From an uncultured Eubacteriales bacterium (GTDB taxonomy: Bacteria > Bacillota > Clostridia > Monoglobales > Monoglobaceae): a DNA stretch of 64,000 bases. The position numbers were made by a program, and so were the translations under genes. The stretch lies in NCBI GenBank assembly GCA_905198865.1, contig CAJKEB010000002.1, positions 1-64,000 on the forward strand. The letters are read 5' to 3'. Positions 8,027 through 17,379 of this stretch are shown here, in pieces; position 1 is the first letter of the stretch, and each line of letters begins with the position of its first letter. Under the pieces are notes generated by a model. The model was not told the origin of the DNA, did not search any database, and saw only the letters and a program-made list of their open reading frames with translations.

Positions 8027-11000
8027 TAACAGTTCCCTCCATATTAGTTAGTCCGTATATTATTTTAGCGGATTGAGCACGATCTGCATTCCCCTTAGGA
8101 TCAAGCAGATTGTTGCCAACACCATTAATTATACCAGCACAATACATTGATTCTATAGCTTCAACTGCATAATCACTGATTGCATTTTGATCACCGAAGT
8201 TCTCATATTCCTTAATCTTCGGAACTGCAAGGTTAAGTGCATTCATGGTTCTGTATGCCATAACCATCATATCCTCACGGGATATATTATCGTTAATTCC
8301 AAAGTTTCCGTTATCGTAACCGTTTACAACGCCGAGAGTGAGAGCCTTTGCAATCGGTTCATAGTACCACTCACCGGTCGAAACGTCATTGAAATCAACA
8401 TCCGAGGCAGCAACATCATTTCCGTAAGCACGCATCAGCATAGTAACGTATTCAGCTCTTGTTACGTTTGCTTCAGGCGAGAACTGTCTGTCGCCTGTAC
8501 CTGTAATAATACCCTTTTCAGCAAGTGCATTAATCGATTCAACAGCCCACTGTACATTGCCGAGGTCATCGAAGTACTTGTTAGTTTCGGGATTAACCGG
8601 CTCTACTGTAGGTTCAGCAGAAGCAGCAGGAGCATCTGTTGCCGCCGGTGCAGGAGTTACACTTGTACCCGAGCCGCCCGAGCCGCCGGCACCGCCGCCT
8701 GAGCCGCCTGAACCGCCGGAGGTTCCGCCGCCCTGAGGTACCGAACCAATGTTTATGTCACTCTTGCCATCGCCGCTGTAAGCCTTGATGCTTGCAATGT
8801 TGAGCCACGAGTAACCGTCATTACGTGACTTAATCTGTACTTTACCAACATTGTACGGTTCTTCTATATCCTCACTGAAGGTACCCAGCTCATAAACCGG
8901 TTCACCATCTGCATATATCTTGACGTTGTTGCCAAGCGGGTCAACTACAATTCTGTAAGTTACAAACTTAGCTGAACCCAGTTCATAGTACCAAATACCA
9001 TGAAGTGTCTTATCGGTTTCAGCAATGTTTGAATACTTAGCGTCGCCATAAACCGTAGTGTTCTTATAGATTGATGAAGCGTATCCTGTACCGCTCGGCA
9101 GTACTCTGTTTTTAATATCAGGACTAACTGTTCTGCCCGAATTGTACGAGCCAACCGGTGTAGAACCGAATTTAATGGTTCCAATCTCTGTTGTACCATC
9201 AAATCTGCCGTTTGTTTCACTTATCGGCTTGGATTCGCTGTCTAAGAAAATTGAGAATACTGAATCCCACAAAGCTGCATTAGTTGAATCCTTATCCTCA
9301 GTCATCAATGCGTCCTTATAGAAGTTAAGCTGGAGTGTATTATGCTCATCAGCGGCAATTGTATCGACATTCTTCTGCTTGTTAAGATTATCCGTCTGCT
9401 TCTGATACAATACCTTCATCTTTACTTCGTATGTGAACTTCTCATCCTGTGTTACGGCAAACTTAAGGTCTGACTGTACACCGTGTGAGTTAGTTTCATC
9501 AAGCTGCTGCAGAACGTTCTCGCCTGTGTCAGGATCCTTCTGCATCGAAACACTTCCGCCCAATACATACATGTATTCGTTTTCCATAAAGTCTTTCTTT
9601 TCAGCTGCGGTCATCTTTGTGAAGTCAAAGTCGATAAGTACACCTGTCGGAATATCACTGACAACATCGGATGCTGTTCTTCCGTTGCTGTTTACTGCCG
9701 CAACTACAAAATAGTATGTTACGTTATTATCAAGACCTGTCACAATGAACTTGTTTGTTCTTGCGTCAATACCCGTGAGCTTATGAGCATATGAGGTTAA
9801 ATCATCACCATAATCTGTTGTGTCATAGTATATCTCATAGCTTTCATCAGTTGCAACGTTACCTGTCCAGTTAATTCTTACCTGGTTGAGATAAGGAACG
9901 GTCTTTGTAACCACCGGCTTATCCGGCATCAAATCTTCCGAACCCTCAGGAGCAACTGTCGTCTTAAAGGTCATGTTTTTCTCATTCGGATCATTCGGAT
10001 CATATTCCGCAACGGTTTGAGTACTGTTCTCGTCCGTTGCCGTAACCTTATAATAATACTGCGTATCGGGTTCCAAATCAACAAGCGTCTGAGCATGGTA
10101 GGTATGATAATAATCTGTTGTTGCATCATACGTCAATACTTCGCTCTTTGTGTAGTTGCCCGGCTCTGTGCCGTATTCAAGCACGCATGTTGTTCTGAAA
10201 TCAGTATTCCAGAATACCTGTGCTGTTGAATAACCCAGATTGTTAACCTTGAAGCTTTCTATCGATGCAGGTGTATCATCAGCATCAAGCGGCTGATCGT
10301 CCGCCATGAACTGGAGGTATTCTTCAAGATATGTGTAACCTGTTTCAGGATCTACCTCACTTGATAAGTACTGCGAGCGGCTCCAGCCTCTATACTCTTT
10401 GTACCAGTTCGGAATACCGTCGCCCATGCCATCCCAAGTAATCTTATAATTATCAGGCTTACCTGCATAATTCTTCTTTCTGTAGTTATCCATGAACTCA
10501 GCAATTTCAGGATAGTCTTCCTTTACCCAATCAGCCGGATAGAGGTCTGCAACGGTTCTCTCGGTTGCGATGTAGGATGTATCTATTCCAACAAGTGAAT
10601 ATCTTGTCTGATCATAGTCCGGATCAGTAGTTGTAACAGTACGTCCGAGCTTCTCATCATACAGAGTATATACTTCCTGCTGTCCCGGTGAACCGCAGTA
10701 TTCACCCCACCAATCGCCTACTTCAAAAGTAGTTGTATAGTGTTCGTCATATTTTGACGCAGCGTCGGGATTTGTGTTTACGTTTACATCTGTATAATCA
10801 TCCCAGTGTACAGGCTTCGTGCTTCCTGCTGCTGAAGCTGCACCTTTGAGAGTAGGACCTTCGCCCTGCTTTACATACCATTCACGAGCTGTCTTATACT
10901 CTGAATAGTCAAGTCCGGTACGTCTTTCGAGTTCTTCAAAGAACGGAGTAACTTCACTTTCCTTCATGCTTGCCTTAAGTGAATAAATATTACTCTTATT

Positions 11001-14000
11001 GTATGTACCGCCCAGCTTCATTTCCTTAAGTATCATTGTGTCATAAAGGTCACGAGCAGGTCTGGTAACACCCATACCGTTATCATCGATCGCATAGTTA
11101 ACAAGACTTATTGAACCGTCCTCAGCGACAACATTCATTACATCTCCACGGGGAGCCGGGAAAGGATATGTCATATAAGTAAGTGTTGCTGCAACACTGT
11201 TCTTGCCCATATTATCATATGAAGCCGGATTATTATTCCACTCGTCAAGCGTAACATTGCTCAGGTCGTAATCCGTACCGGGCTGCTTGTTATCCGAACC
11301 GAAATTCAACACGGTTTTGATTGAACCGGCATTTTTTGCTGTACTAACCGAAGTCGGAGATGAATCCTTGGCATTTCCCTTATAATTGCCTTTAAAGTAT
11401 GCCATAATACCGCCTGAGTAGTTACGGCCACGACCCGCTCTGAATGGAGTTGCGTTAGATACACTCGGACCCATACGCGCATAGTTATTGTGTACGTTCA
11501 TCTTTGCGTTCTTGTTCTGCCACTCATAGTTATAAAGGTCATAACCATTACCACAGTTATACAGCAAGCAGTTATATGAGTCAATCCAGTCTGCATCTGT
11601 GATACGCGGTGAACGCTGCGTACTGTCGCCTACAAAATTCTTTGCATACGTAACCTTACGGGCACCTTCGTTAATCATACCAACATAAGCATGACCGCCC
11701 TTCTCGTGCGGAGAGTTGGCTGACAGAGACTTGCCCATTATCGTATTTGATATAGTAACGTACTCACCTGTTACACGGAAGTCCATATCTATCGCCCACT
11801 GAAGAGTACAGTGGTCAATTATTACCTGCTTTGATGAACCTATACTCAGCGGGTCGGACTGGTTAACCTCATTGTCAGCAAATACATCACCGATTCTGAT
11901 TCTGATATTTCTTATAATTACATCATGCGCACTGCTTACCGTCAATCCAAATCCCTTAAGGGTAATTCCCGGATAAGGAGCTGTCTGACCGGCAACAGTA
12001 ACATTTGAATATTTCTCACCTTTAATCGTAATAGGTCTGCCAAGGTCGGTAAGGTCAATAACACCGCCGACATCAAACACGATTGTTCTTGCACCCTTTA
12101 CCTGCTCAAGTCCGTATGTAAGAGAACCTTCGCCGTCATGAGCAAGAGTTGTAACGTGGTAAACCTGACCGCCGCGGCCGCCCTTTGAATATGCGCCGTA
12201 TCCTTCTACACCCGGATAAGCCTTAAGAGCGTCCTCTGCAATTACAGTAAGCTCAAACTCCTTTGAAGCTGTCGCACCGTTTACATTTGCCGTAACTGTC
12301 AAAATTACCTTGGCATTGTCCTCATTTCGGTCAGGTCTTGTAACAACGGCCTTATATCCGCCGTCATTAACAGCCTCGCCTGTATCAGACATGCCGTCAT
12401 CATCAGAATCCTCATCTTCTCTGATATAATTTTCCTTAATATCAATATGGCTTGCATCTGATGTTGTCCAGCTCAAGCTGCCGTAGCTGCCTGCATCGCT
12501 CAGGATAAAGCTGTCCTGACGTACATTATTAATATCAATTCCGCCTATAAAAGCATTGTTTGCATCATATACTGCCTTCTCATAGTCGGTTACAGGATCA
12601 GCTTCCCGAATATCAAGTTCAAATGACTTAGTATCTGTTACATTACCGCTCTTAAGCATAGCAGTCAACGTAACGGGCTGCGTTACCGCACCTGTGAACG
12701 GAGGCTTATTAACTGTTACCTTTCCGGTTGCATTATCAACGCTCAATAAGTTTTCATTCGAGGAAATATATGTAATAACTGAACCGAATGTTCCTGATGT
12801 CGGCATCTGGAAGCCTTCAGTAACCATTGTCTGTTTTACAGTTGAGGGCAGCTGCAGCACAGCTTTATCTCCTTCAACTATCTCAGATGGTTTAGTCGGA
12901 GTTTTCTCCAGAACCTGAACAGAAATTGTCAAATCTGTAGAAGCCAGTCCCTTTACCAGATGAGCGCTCAGAACAGCTGCTACACCGCCGTTGCCGGAGA
13001 AATCAGGTCTTGTGACCGTTACATGACCATTTTCATCAACAGCAATAACATCCGGATTTGAAGATGTCCAAGTAACCGATGAACCGTACGGACCGGTAAT
13101 CGCAAGATCAAAATCCTCTGTTATTGAATCTGCAACAACACCATCGGGAAGAGCAGCCAACGCCTTTTTATCAGCAGCAAGTATCCTTGCATCTTCTTCA
13201 GCAGAATTGTCGTCAATAACAGTTATGTTTTTGAAGAAACATGAACCCAGGGTCTTTACATCATTCTGGATATTAAAACCGATACCATATACCGAAGGAT
13301 CGTCAGTCAAAACGCTTGCCGTCAGAGCCAAGTCATTTGTAGTATTAATAACGTTACCGGATTCATCGGTCATGCTGAACGAATACTTTCCGGTTTCTGT
13401 GTTCAGACTGATGGTTAATGTATACCACTGTTTTTCGACCCATTTTACTGAAGTATTAGTGTTCTTACTGTTATTGTCCCAAGTGATGATACCGTTCGGA
13501 GCTGCATCAGCAGGATTAACCTTATCACTGCCGTTATCCCACAGAAATGCTCTTCCGAGATAAGGAACATCAGCGTCTGTGCCGGTTGTAAGCCCGGACA
13601 TAATATCATCGGACTTTCCATAGAAGAACAAACCGAGTCTTGCAGCCTTTTCAACATATACATCAGCTGAAATAACAATATTTCCCTGCATAGGGTTAGC
13701 AAACTGATGAACGGCATAAAGAGCTTCATCACCGGCAGCAAAAGTTCCGTTTGTTGCACCGTTTGCAACCTTATTAAGCTTAAGAGCATTACCCTTTGTT
13801 GACTCTTGTACGGAAATTGTCGAATTTGCCTGATTATTGCCTTTAGAAACTATACTTATGTCCCAGCCGGGTATAGATGTATCACCTATATTACATTCAT
13901 CGAAAGTTTCAACAAGCTCATATGAAGCAGCAACTTCAACCTCATCACTGTCATATTCAAAAAAGCTGTCTGTATCAGCAGCATAAAGTCCGGAAGACTC

Positions 14001-14273
14001 ACCGTCAGTGCTTGCACTGTCGTCATTGTAAATCTTTTCTCTCATCTCGTCTGTGAGATCAACCTGATTTCCATTTTCGTCAATCATGTAGTTGAGTTCC
14101 GTTTCATCTTGGTTGTCAGCTGCTTTATCAGTCTGATTGCTTACAGTCTGTTCAGTCTTAACCTCAGCATTCTGATTTGCCTGCTCGGCAAAAGAATACA
14201 TTGGCACAGTCTGAAAGACGAACAGCATTGCAACAACCAGTGCAAGTACAGCCTTCAGCCTTCTCTTTGCCAT
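8019..14273 (-). CDS. giant SLH-anchored PL1-type pectate lyase
   Basis: About 2084 residues, exported and wall-bound. Order by rough residue number: signal peptide 1-31; acidic linker; jelly-roll module 116-358, possibly carbohydrate binding; three bacterial Ig-like repeats 374-671 (each with a TWTSSNPDVI-like strand); PL1-like pectate lyase about 686-1090. The lyase opens with AYPGVEGYGAYSKGGRGG and contains TVAGQTAP, IIRNIRIRIGD, IIDHCTLQW and PRITDADWIDSYNC, the usual right-handed beta-helix pattern. DGMGDGIPNWYK near 1281 looks like a calcium loop. Two fibronectin III domains (1334-1537), a LamG-like domain (1544-1837), a Gly/Ser linker and three C-terminal SLH repeats follow. I use ATG 14273 because GGGGGAAT precedes it and the longer reading runs into the promoter. 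It should cleave polygalacturonate by beta-elimination at the cell surface. Confidence 0.9.
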   Translation of the reverse strand: MAKRRLKAVLALVVAMLFVFQTVPMYSFAEQANQNAEVKTEQTVSNQTDKAADNQDETELNYMIDENGNQVDLTDEMREKIYNDDSASTDGESSGLYAADTDSFFEYDSDEVEVAASYELVETFDECNIGDTSIPGWDISIVSKGNNQANSTISVQESTKGNALKLNKVANGATNGTFAAGDEALYAVHQFANPMQGNIVISADVYVEKAARLGLFFYGKSDDIMSGLTTGTDADVPYLGRAFLWDNGSDKVNPADAAPNGIITWDNNSKNTNTSVKWVEKQWYTLTISLNTETGKYSFSMTDESGNVINTTNDLALTASVLTDDPSVYGIGFNIQNDVKTLGSCFFKNITVIDDNSAEEDARILAADKKALAALPDGVVADSITEDFDLAITGPYGSSVTWTSSNPDVIAVDENGHVTVTRPDFSGNGGVAAVLSAHLVKGLASTDLTISVQVLEKTPTKPSEIVEGDKAVLQLPSTVKQTMVTEGFQMPTSGTFGSVITYISSNENLLSVDNATGKVTVNKPPFTGAVTQPVTLTAMLKSGNVTDTKSFELDIREADPVTDYEKAVYDANNAFIGGIDINNVRQDSFILSDAGSYGSLSWTTSDASHIDIKENYIREDEDSDDDGMSDTGEAVNDGGYKAVVTRPDRNEDNAKVILTVTANVNGATASKEFELTVIAEDALKAYPGVEGYGAYSKGGRGGQVYHVTTLAHDGEGSLTYGLEQVKGARTIVFDVGGVIDLTDLGRPITIKGEKYSNVTVAGQTAPYPGITLKGFGLTVSSAHDVIIRNIRIRIGDVFADNEVNQSDPLSIGSSKQVIIDHCTLQWAIDMDFRVTGEYVTISNTIMGKSLSANSPHEKGGHAYVGMINEGARKVTYAKNFVGDSTQRSPRITDADWIDSYNCLLYNCGNGYDLYNYEWQNKNAKMNVHNNYARMGPSVSNATPFRAGRGRNYSGGIMAYFKGNYKGNAKDSSPTSVSTAKNAGSIKTVLNFGSDNKQPGTDYDLSNVTLDEWNNNPASYDNMGKNSVAATLTYMTYPFPAPRGDVMNVVAEDGSISLVNYAIDDNGMGVTRPARDLYDTMILKEMKLGGTYNKSNIYSLKASMKESEVTPFFEELERRTGLDYSEYKTAREWYVKQGEGPTLKGAASAAGSTKPVHWDDYTDVNVNTNPDAASKYDEHYTTTFEVGDWWGEYCGSPGQQEVYTLYDEKLGRTVTTTDPDYDQTRYSLVGIDTSYIATERTVADLYPADWVKEDYPEIAEFMDNYRKKNYAGKPDNYKITWDGMGDGIPNWYKEYRGWSRSQYLSSEVDPETGYTYLEEYLQFMADDQPLDADDTPASIESFKVNNLGYSTAQVFWNTDFRTTCVLEYGTEPGNYTKSEVLTYDATTDYYHTYHAQTLVDLEPDTQYYYKVTATDENSTQTVAEYDPNDPNEKNMTFKTTVAPEGSEDLMPDKPVVTKTVPYLNQVRINWTGNVATDESYEIYYDTTDYGDDLTSYAHKLTGIDARTNKFIVTGLDNNVTYYFVVAAVNSNGRTASDVVSDIPTGVLIDFDFTKMTAAEKKDFMENEYMYVLGGSVSMQKDPDTGENVLQQLDETNSHGVQSDLKFAVTQDEKFTYEVKMKVLYQKQTDNLNKQKNVDTIAADEHNTLQLNFYKDALMTEDKDSTNAALWDSVFSIFLDSESKPISETNGRFDGTTEIGTIKFGSTPVGSYNSGRTVSPDIKNRVLPSGTGYASSIYKNTTVYGDAKYSNIAETDKTLHGIWYYELGSAKFVTYRIVVDPLGNNVKIYADGEPVYELGTFSEDIEEPYNVGKVQIKSRNDGYSWLNIASIKAYSGDGKSDINIGSVPQGGGTSGGSGGSGGGAGGSGGSGTSVTPAPAATDAPAASAEPTVEPVNPETNKYFDDLGNVQWAVESINALAEKGIITGTGDRQFSPEANVTRAEYVTMLMRAYGNDVAASDVDFNDVSTGEWYYEPIAKALTLGVVNGYDNGNFGINDNISREDMMVMAYRTMNALNLAVPKIKEYENFGDQNAISDYAVEAIESMYCAGIINGVGNNLLDPKGNADRAQSAKIIYGLTNMEGTVNE

Positions 14274-14358
14274 GTTAATTCCCCCTAAATAATAAAATGT
14301 TTTAATGTTTATCAATTTAATATCCTGCCAAAAATTCCGGCACAGATAGATACTATAC

Positions 14359-14387
14359 ATTATAATGCCTTTCGCCCGAAAAGTCAA
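14359..14387 (-). promoter_or_regulatory. promoter of the pectate lyase gene
   Basis: Minus strand TTGACT (14387-14382), 17 bases, TATAAT (14364-14359), giving a leader of about 80 bases before ATG 14273. Confidence 0.7.
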
Positions 14388-14503
14388 TCAAATAAATAAT
14401 TAAACACAATTATGCCAGAAAATATACAGTTATTTTGCTTAAATTCTATACTAATATTAAAATTTTGTCTTATTGCTTTGTTTCGTTTTTCAAATACAGC
14501 AAA

Positions 14504-15847
14504 TTATATACTAACTATTCCCGCAAACTGCAAAATATTGGTCAATACAATTATTGTCAAAAATATGGGGCCGACATACTTTATAATTACAGTAAATATC
14601 TTTTTTCTCTTAAACTCGGACGTCAGAGTCACCTCTTCTTCAATCGGTTTAAGTCCTACAAGCCAGCCGAAAATAACACAAGTTGCCAAAGCCGCAACGG
14701 GCAGCAAAAGCGAGTTTGCAATCAAGTCCACGAAGTCAAGAATTGAATTGCCTAAAATCTTAATATTATCCCACACGCCAAAACCGAGTGACGACGGAAT
14801 ACCGAGCAGGCACGAAGCAGTAATGCACACAATAACCGCCCAAATACGTTTCATTTTGAAAATGTCACATACACTGGCTATGAGTACCTCTTGTATAGAA
14901 ATATATGACGTCAATGCGGCAAATGCAACAAGTAAAAAGAATATACCGCCTACAAACGTTCCGAACGGAATCTGATTGAATACCTTAGGCAATGTGATGA
15001 ACATAAGTCCTGCACCTTGGTTAAGCTGTCCGGAATCAAACGCGAACACAGCCGGAACAACCATAAACGTAGCTAAAATTGCAACACCGGTATCAAATAT
15101 TTCTACATTTTTTACGCTTTTTTCAATGTCGTCCTTCTTGCTTAAATATGAACCGAAGGTAATCATAATACCCATAGCAAGCGACATTGAATAAAACATC
15201 TGCCCCAAAGCGCCTACAATCGTCTCAAAGCCAAAGTTTGAAAAGTCGGGAATCAGTATATATTTAACACCGTCAATTGCTCCCGGCAGCGTCAGAGTAT
15301 ACACTGCAACTATGACGGACAGCACTATCAAAATGGGCATCATAATCTTGCTCGCGCGCTCAATTCCGCTTTTTACACCGCCGATAAGCACAGCGGCTGC
15401 CGCCAGAATAAAAATACACTGATATACAATAGGTTCAAACGGTTTTGATGTGTATTCGGCAAAAAATGTGCTGCTCGCAGCAGCCGATGTCAGGTTTTGT
15501 ATATACACCATAAGATACTTTATAACCCAGCCGCCTATAACACTGTAGTAACCTGAAATCAAAAATGGAATTATAACCGTCAGCCAGCCGATCCAAGTAT
15601 ACTTTTTCCCGAATTTCTTATATGCCCCGACCGGACTTAATCCGGTCTTTCTTCCGATTGCGATTTCCAGAGTCATTATGGAATAACCGAAAGTTAATAC
15701 CAGAAGCAAATATACAAGAATAAAAATACCTCCGCCATATTTTGCAACAAGATACGGGAAACGCCAAATATTACCAAGTCCAACTGCACTTCCGGCAGCC
15801 GCCAAAACGAATCCCAGCTTGCCTGAAAAACCTTCTCTCTCTTTCAT
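14504..15847 (-). CDS. sodium-dependent transporter, NSS/SNF family
   Basis: A 447-residue integral membrane protein of the neurotransmitter:sodium symporter family (LeuT fold), importing an amino acid or related compound with sodium. The signature is at the start: GFVLAAAGSAVGLGNIWRFP contains the sodium- and substrate-binding unwound helix 1, followed by YGGGIFILVYLL. About eleven to twelve hydrophobic segments follow. Helix 6 is FYSMSLAMGIMITFGSY. The substrate cannot be read from the sequence. A promoter (TTGATT, 17 bases, TAAAAT, 15914-15886) lies upstream, so the gene is transcribed alone. Confidence 0.92.
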   Translation of the reverse strand: MKEREGFSGKLGFVLAAAGSAVGLGNIWRFPYLVAKYGGGIFILVYLLLVLTFGYSIMTLEIAIGRKTGLSPVGAYKKFGKKYTWIGWLTVIIPFLISGYYSVIGGWVIKYLMVYIQNLTSAAASSTFFAEYTSKPFEPIVYQCIFILAAAAVLIGGVKSGIERASKIMMPILIVLSVIVAVYTLTLPGAIDGVKYILIPDFSNFGFETIVGALGQMFYSMSLAMGIMITFGSYLSKKDDIEKSVKNVEIFDTGVAILATFMVVPAVFAFDSGQLNQGAGLMFITLPKVFNQIPFGTFVGGIFFLLVAFAALTSYISIQEVLIASVCDIFKMKRIWAVIVCITASCLLGIPSSLGFGVWDNIKILGNSILDFVDLIANSLLLPVAALATCVIFGWLVGLKPIEEEVTLTSEFKRKKIFTVIIKYVGPIFLTIIVLTNILQFAGIVSI

Positions 15848-15885
15848 TATAAACTACCTATCCTTCCCTCACAAATTTTTAATTT

Positions 15886-15914
15886 ATTTTACCACATAAC
15901 TAACTAAAAATCAA
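15886..15914 (-). promoter_or_regulatory. promoter of the NSS transporter gene
   Basis: Minus strand TTGATT, 17 bases, TAAAAT, about 40 bases before the ATG. Confidence 0.5.
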
Positions 15915-16022
15915 CCAATAACATTTTTATTTAACTCCGACTTTGAATTGCTTGTTTGATTTATAACGACATTAACATTTATAATCATTTCAGATTATGA
16001 AGTGTTTGGACTTATATACTTC

Positions 16023-16051
16023 TTGAATTGTATTTTGTATAGTGTTATAAT
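16023..16051 (+). promoter_or_regulatory. promoter of the C-GCAxxG-C-C gene
   Basis: TTGAAT (16023-16028), 17 bases, TATAAT (16046-16051), then a 35-base leader with GGAGGT before ATG 16087. Confidence 0.65.
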
Positions 16052-16086
16052 ATTTATACAGCTATTTTGACATCGGAGGTCATAAT

Positions 16087-16545
16087 ATGAACAAAAGAGA
16101 CACAGCAATGGCACTTTTCAGAGATGGCTACAACTGCTCGCAAGCTGTTCTGGGCGCATTTGCCGAAGATTTGGGGCTTGAATTTAATACAGCAATGCGC
16201 CTTGCCTCCTCGTTCGGTGGAGGAATGGGCAGAATGCGTGAGGTATGCGGAACATTCTCCGCACTGCTTATGGTTATCGGCATTAAGCTTGGATATGACG
16301 AACCAAAGGCATTCGACAAAAAGTCTGAGCATTATAAATTGGTTCAGGAAGCTGCCGAAATGTTTCGCAGCAAGCACGGTTCGATTATTTGCCGGGAGCT
16401 TCTGGGACTTAATTTAAAGTCAGGCGAAACAGACAATTATGTGCCGGAACATCGCACTGAAACGTATTACAAGAAACGTCCCTGCGTAAATATTGTTGGT
16501 GACGCGGCTGAAATTGCAGAGTATATTTTAAATAATGAGGCTTAA
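16087..16545 (+). CDS. C-GCAxxG-C-C family protein
   Basis: A 152-residue cytoplasmic protein of the family named for four spaced cysteine motifs, suspected to bind a metal or act in redox chemistry. Seen here: YNCSQAVLGAF near residue 16, SSFGGGMGRMREVCG near 45-60, SIICRELLG near 100 and KKRPCVNIVG near 135. The canonical GCAxxG segment reads GGGMGRM, as in many clostridial members. GGAGGT precedes the ATG and a perfect terminator follows, so it is a single-gene unit. The function remains unproven for the family. Confidence 0.85.
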   Translation: MNKRDTAMALFRDGYNCSQAVLGAFAEDLGLEFNTAMRLASSFGGGMGRMREVCGTFSALLMVIGIKLGYDEPKAFDKKSEHYKLVQEAAEMFRSKHGSIICRELLGLNLKSGETDNYVPEHRTETYYKKRPCVNIVGDAAEIAEYILNNEA

Positions 16546-16564
16546 ATAACAACATTATTTTTTA

Positions 16565-16601
16565 CAAAAAAACAGGGCACCCAAAGATGCCCTGTTTTTT
16601 A
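16565..16601. terminator. bidirectional terminator
   Basis: AACAGGGCA pairs perfectly with TGCCCTGTT around eight bases, with A-run and T-run on either side. It ends the plus-strand C-GCAxxG-C-C gene and the minus-strand SLH gene that reaches 16639. Confidence 0.88.
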
Positions 16602-16638
16602 TTTACCGTTTTACTTAGCTGATTAAGTTATATCTCAG

Positions 16639-17379
16639 TTACGGCGTTGTTGTGACCGGCGTTATAGTGTAGCTGATATTGTCGTAAAGGTCATTAGGTA
16701 CAGCTGTAGCAATGAATCTGATTGATACCAGATTTTTAGCTGCTCCCGGAATAAATGAACCGGCACCTTCAATATCAGTTGTTTCTGAAAGTACACCGTT
16801 TGCATAATCAGTGTATGGAACATACTTAACACTAACGCCATCTTTGTCAGCAGTTATAGTAACCTTATACCATGTGGCGTCAGCAATTGAACCTGTTCCT
16901 ACCTGTTCAACCCCTGTGCCTGTCGCTTTTGCACTGAGAGTATCAACAGATGAGCTTGTGTACACAGCTTTGCCAATATCACACATGTGGAAAAATGCAC
17001 TGTCTGTCGAAGCTGTAAATGACTCACTCTCAGTTCCCGCCGTTGAATCCTTCGTAAGAGCTGAGTTGCCTAAATATACCCGGAATGAACGTCCGCTATA
17101 TGAGGCATTGTTAATGTTATAGTCATAGGTAAGCTCAAATTTATTGTTTTCGAGATCCACAGTTTCAGGAAGATAAAGTGCCATGTTCTTTGCTGTAAGC
17201 ATTAAATGACCATCTTCCGTTTCCTCAGCTGCGCCTTGTGTCGTGCCGTTCAAGCCGAGATATAAGCCATCAGCATTGCTATCCTTTACCAAGAAGTTGT
17301 CAGTAAAGCTTGTGCGAGGTGCCGGTGTAGCTGTAGCTGTCGGAGCCGGTGTTGCTGTAGGATTACTCGGAGTTGTTCC
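16639..17379 (-). pseudogene. C-terminal part of the SLH protein, cut off by an amber codon
   Basis: The frame upstream of 17292 stays open to 17379 and is the same frame as the 1210-codon SLH gene, separated only by TAG at 17382-17380. After the stop the translation begins GTTPSNPTATPAPTATAT, the same Thr/Pro linker used elsewhere in that protein. A beta-rich module of about 215 residues follows (YLPETVDLENNKFELTYDY, AKNLVSIRFIATAVP) and resembles the jelly-roll module of the pectate lyase. There is no ribosome site or ATG at its start. It is therefore the detached last domain of a 1457-codon gene, unless the TAG is read through. Confidence 0.72.

Noticed and set aside
14274..14387. N-terminal extension of the pectate lyase by 38 codons
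   Set aside because: It overlaps the -35/-10 promoter and lacks a ribosome site; the ATG at 14273 has GGGGGAAT and begins a proper signal peptide.
16639..17292. An independent gene of 217 codons
   Set aside because: No ATG or ribosome site; the frame is continuous with the SLH gene upstream across a single TAG.
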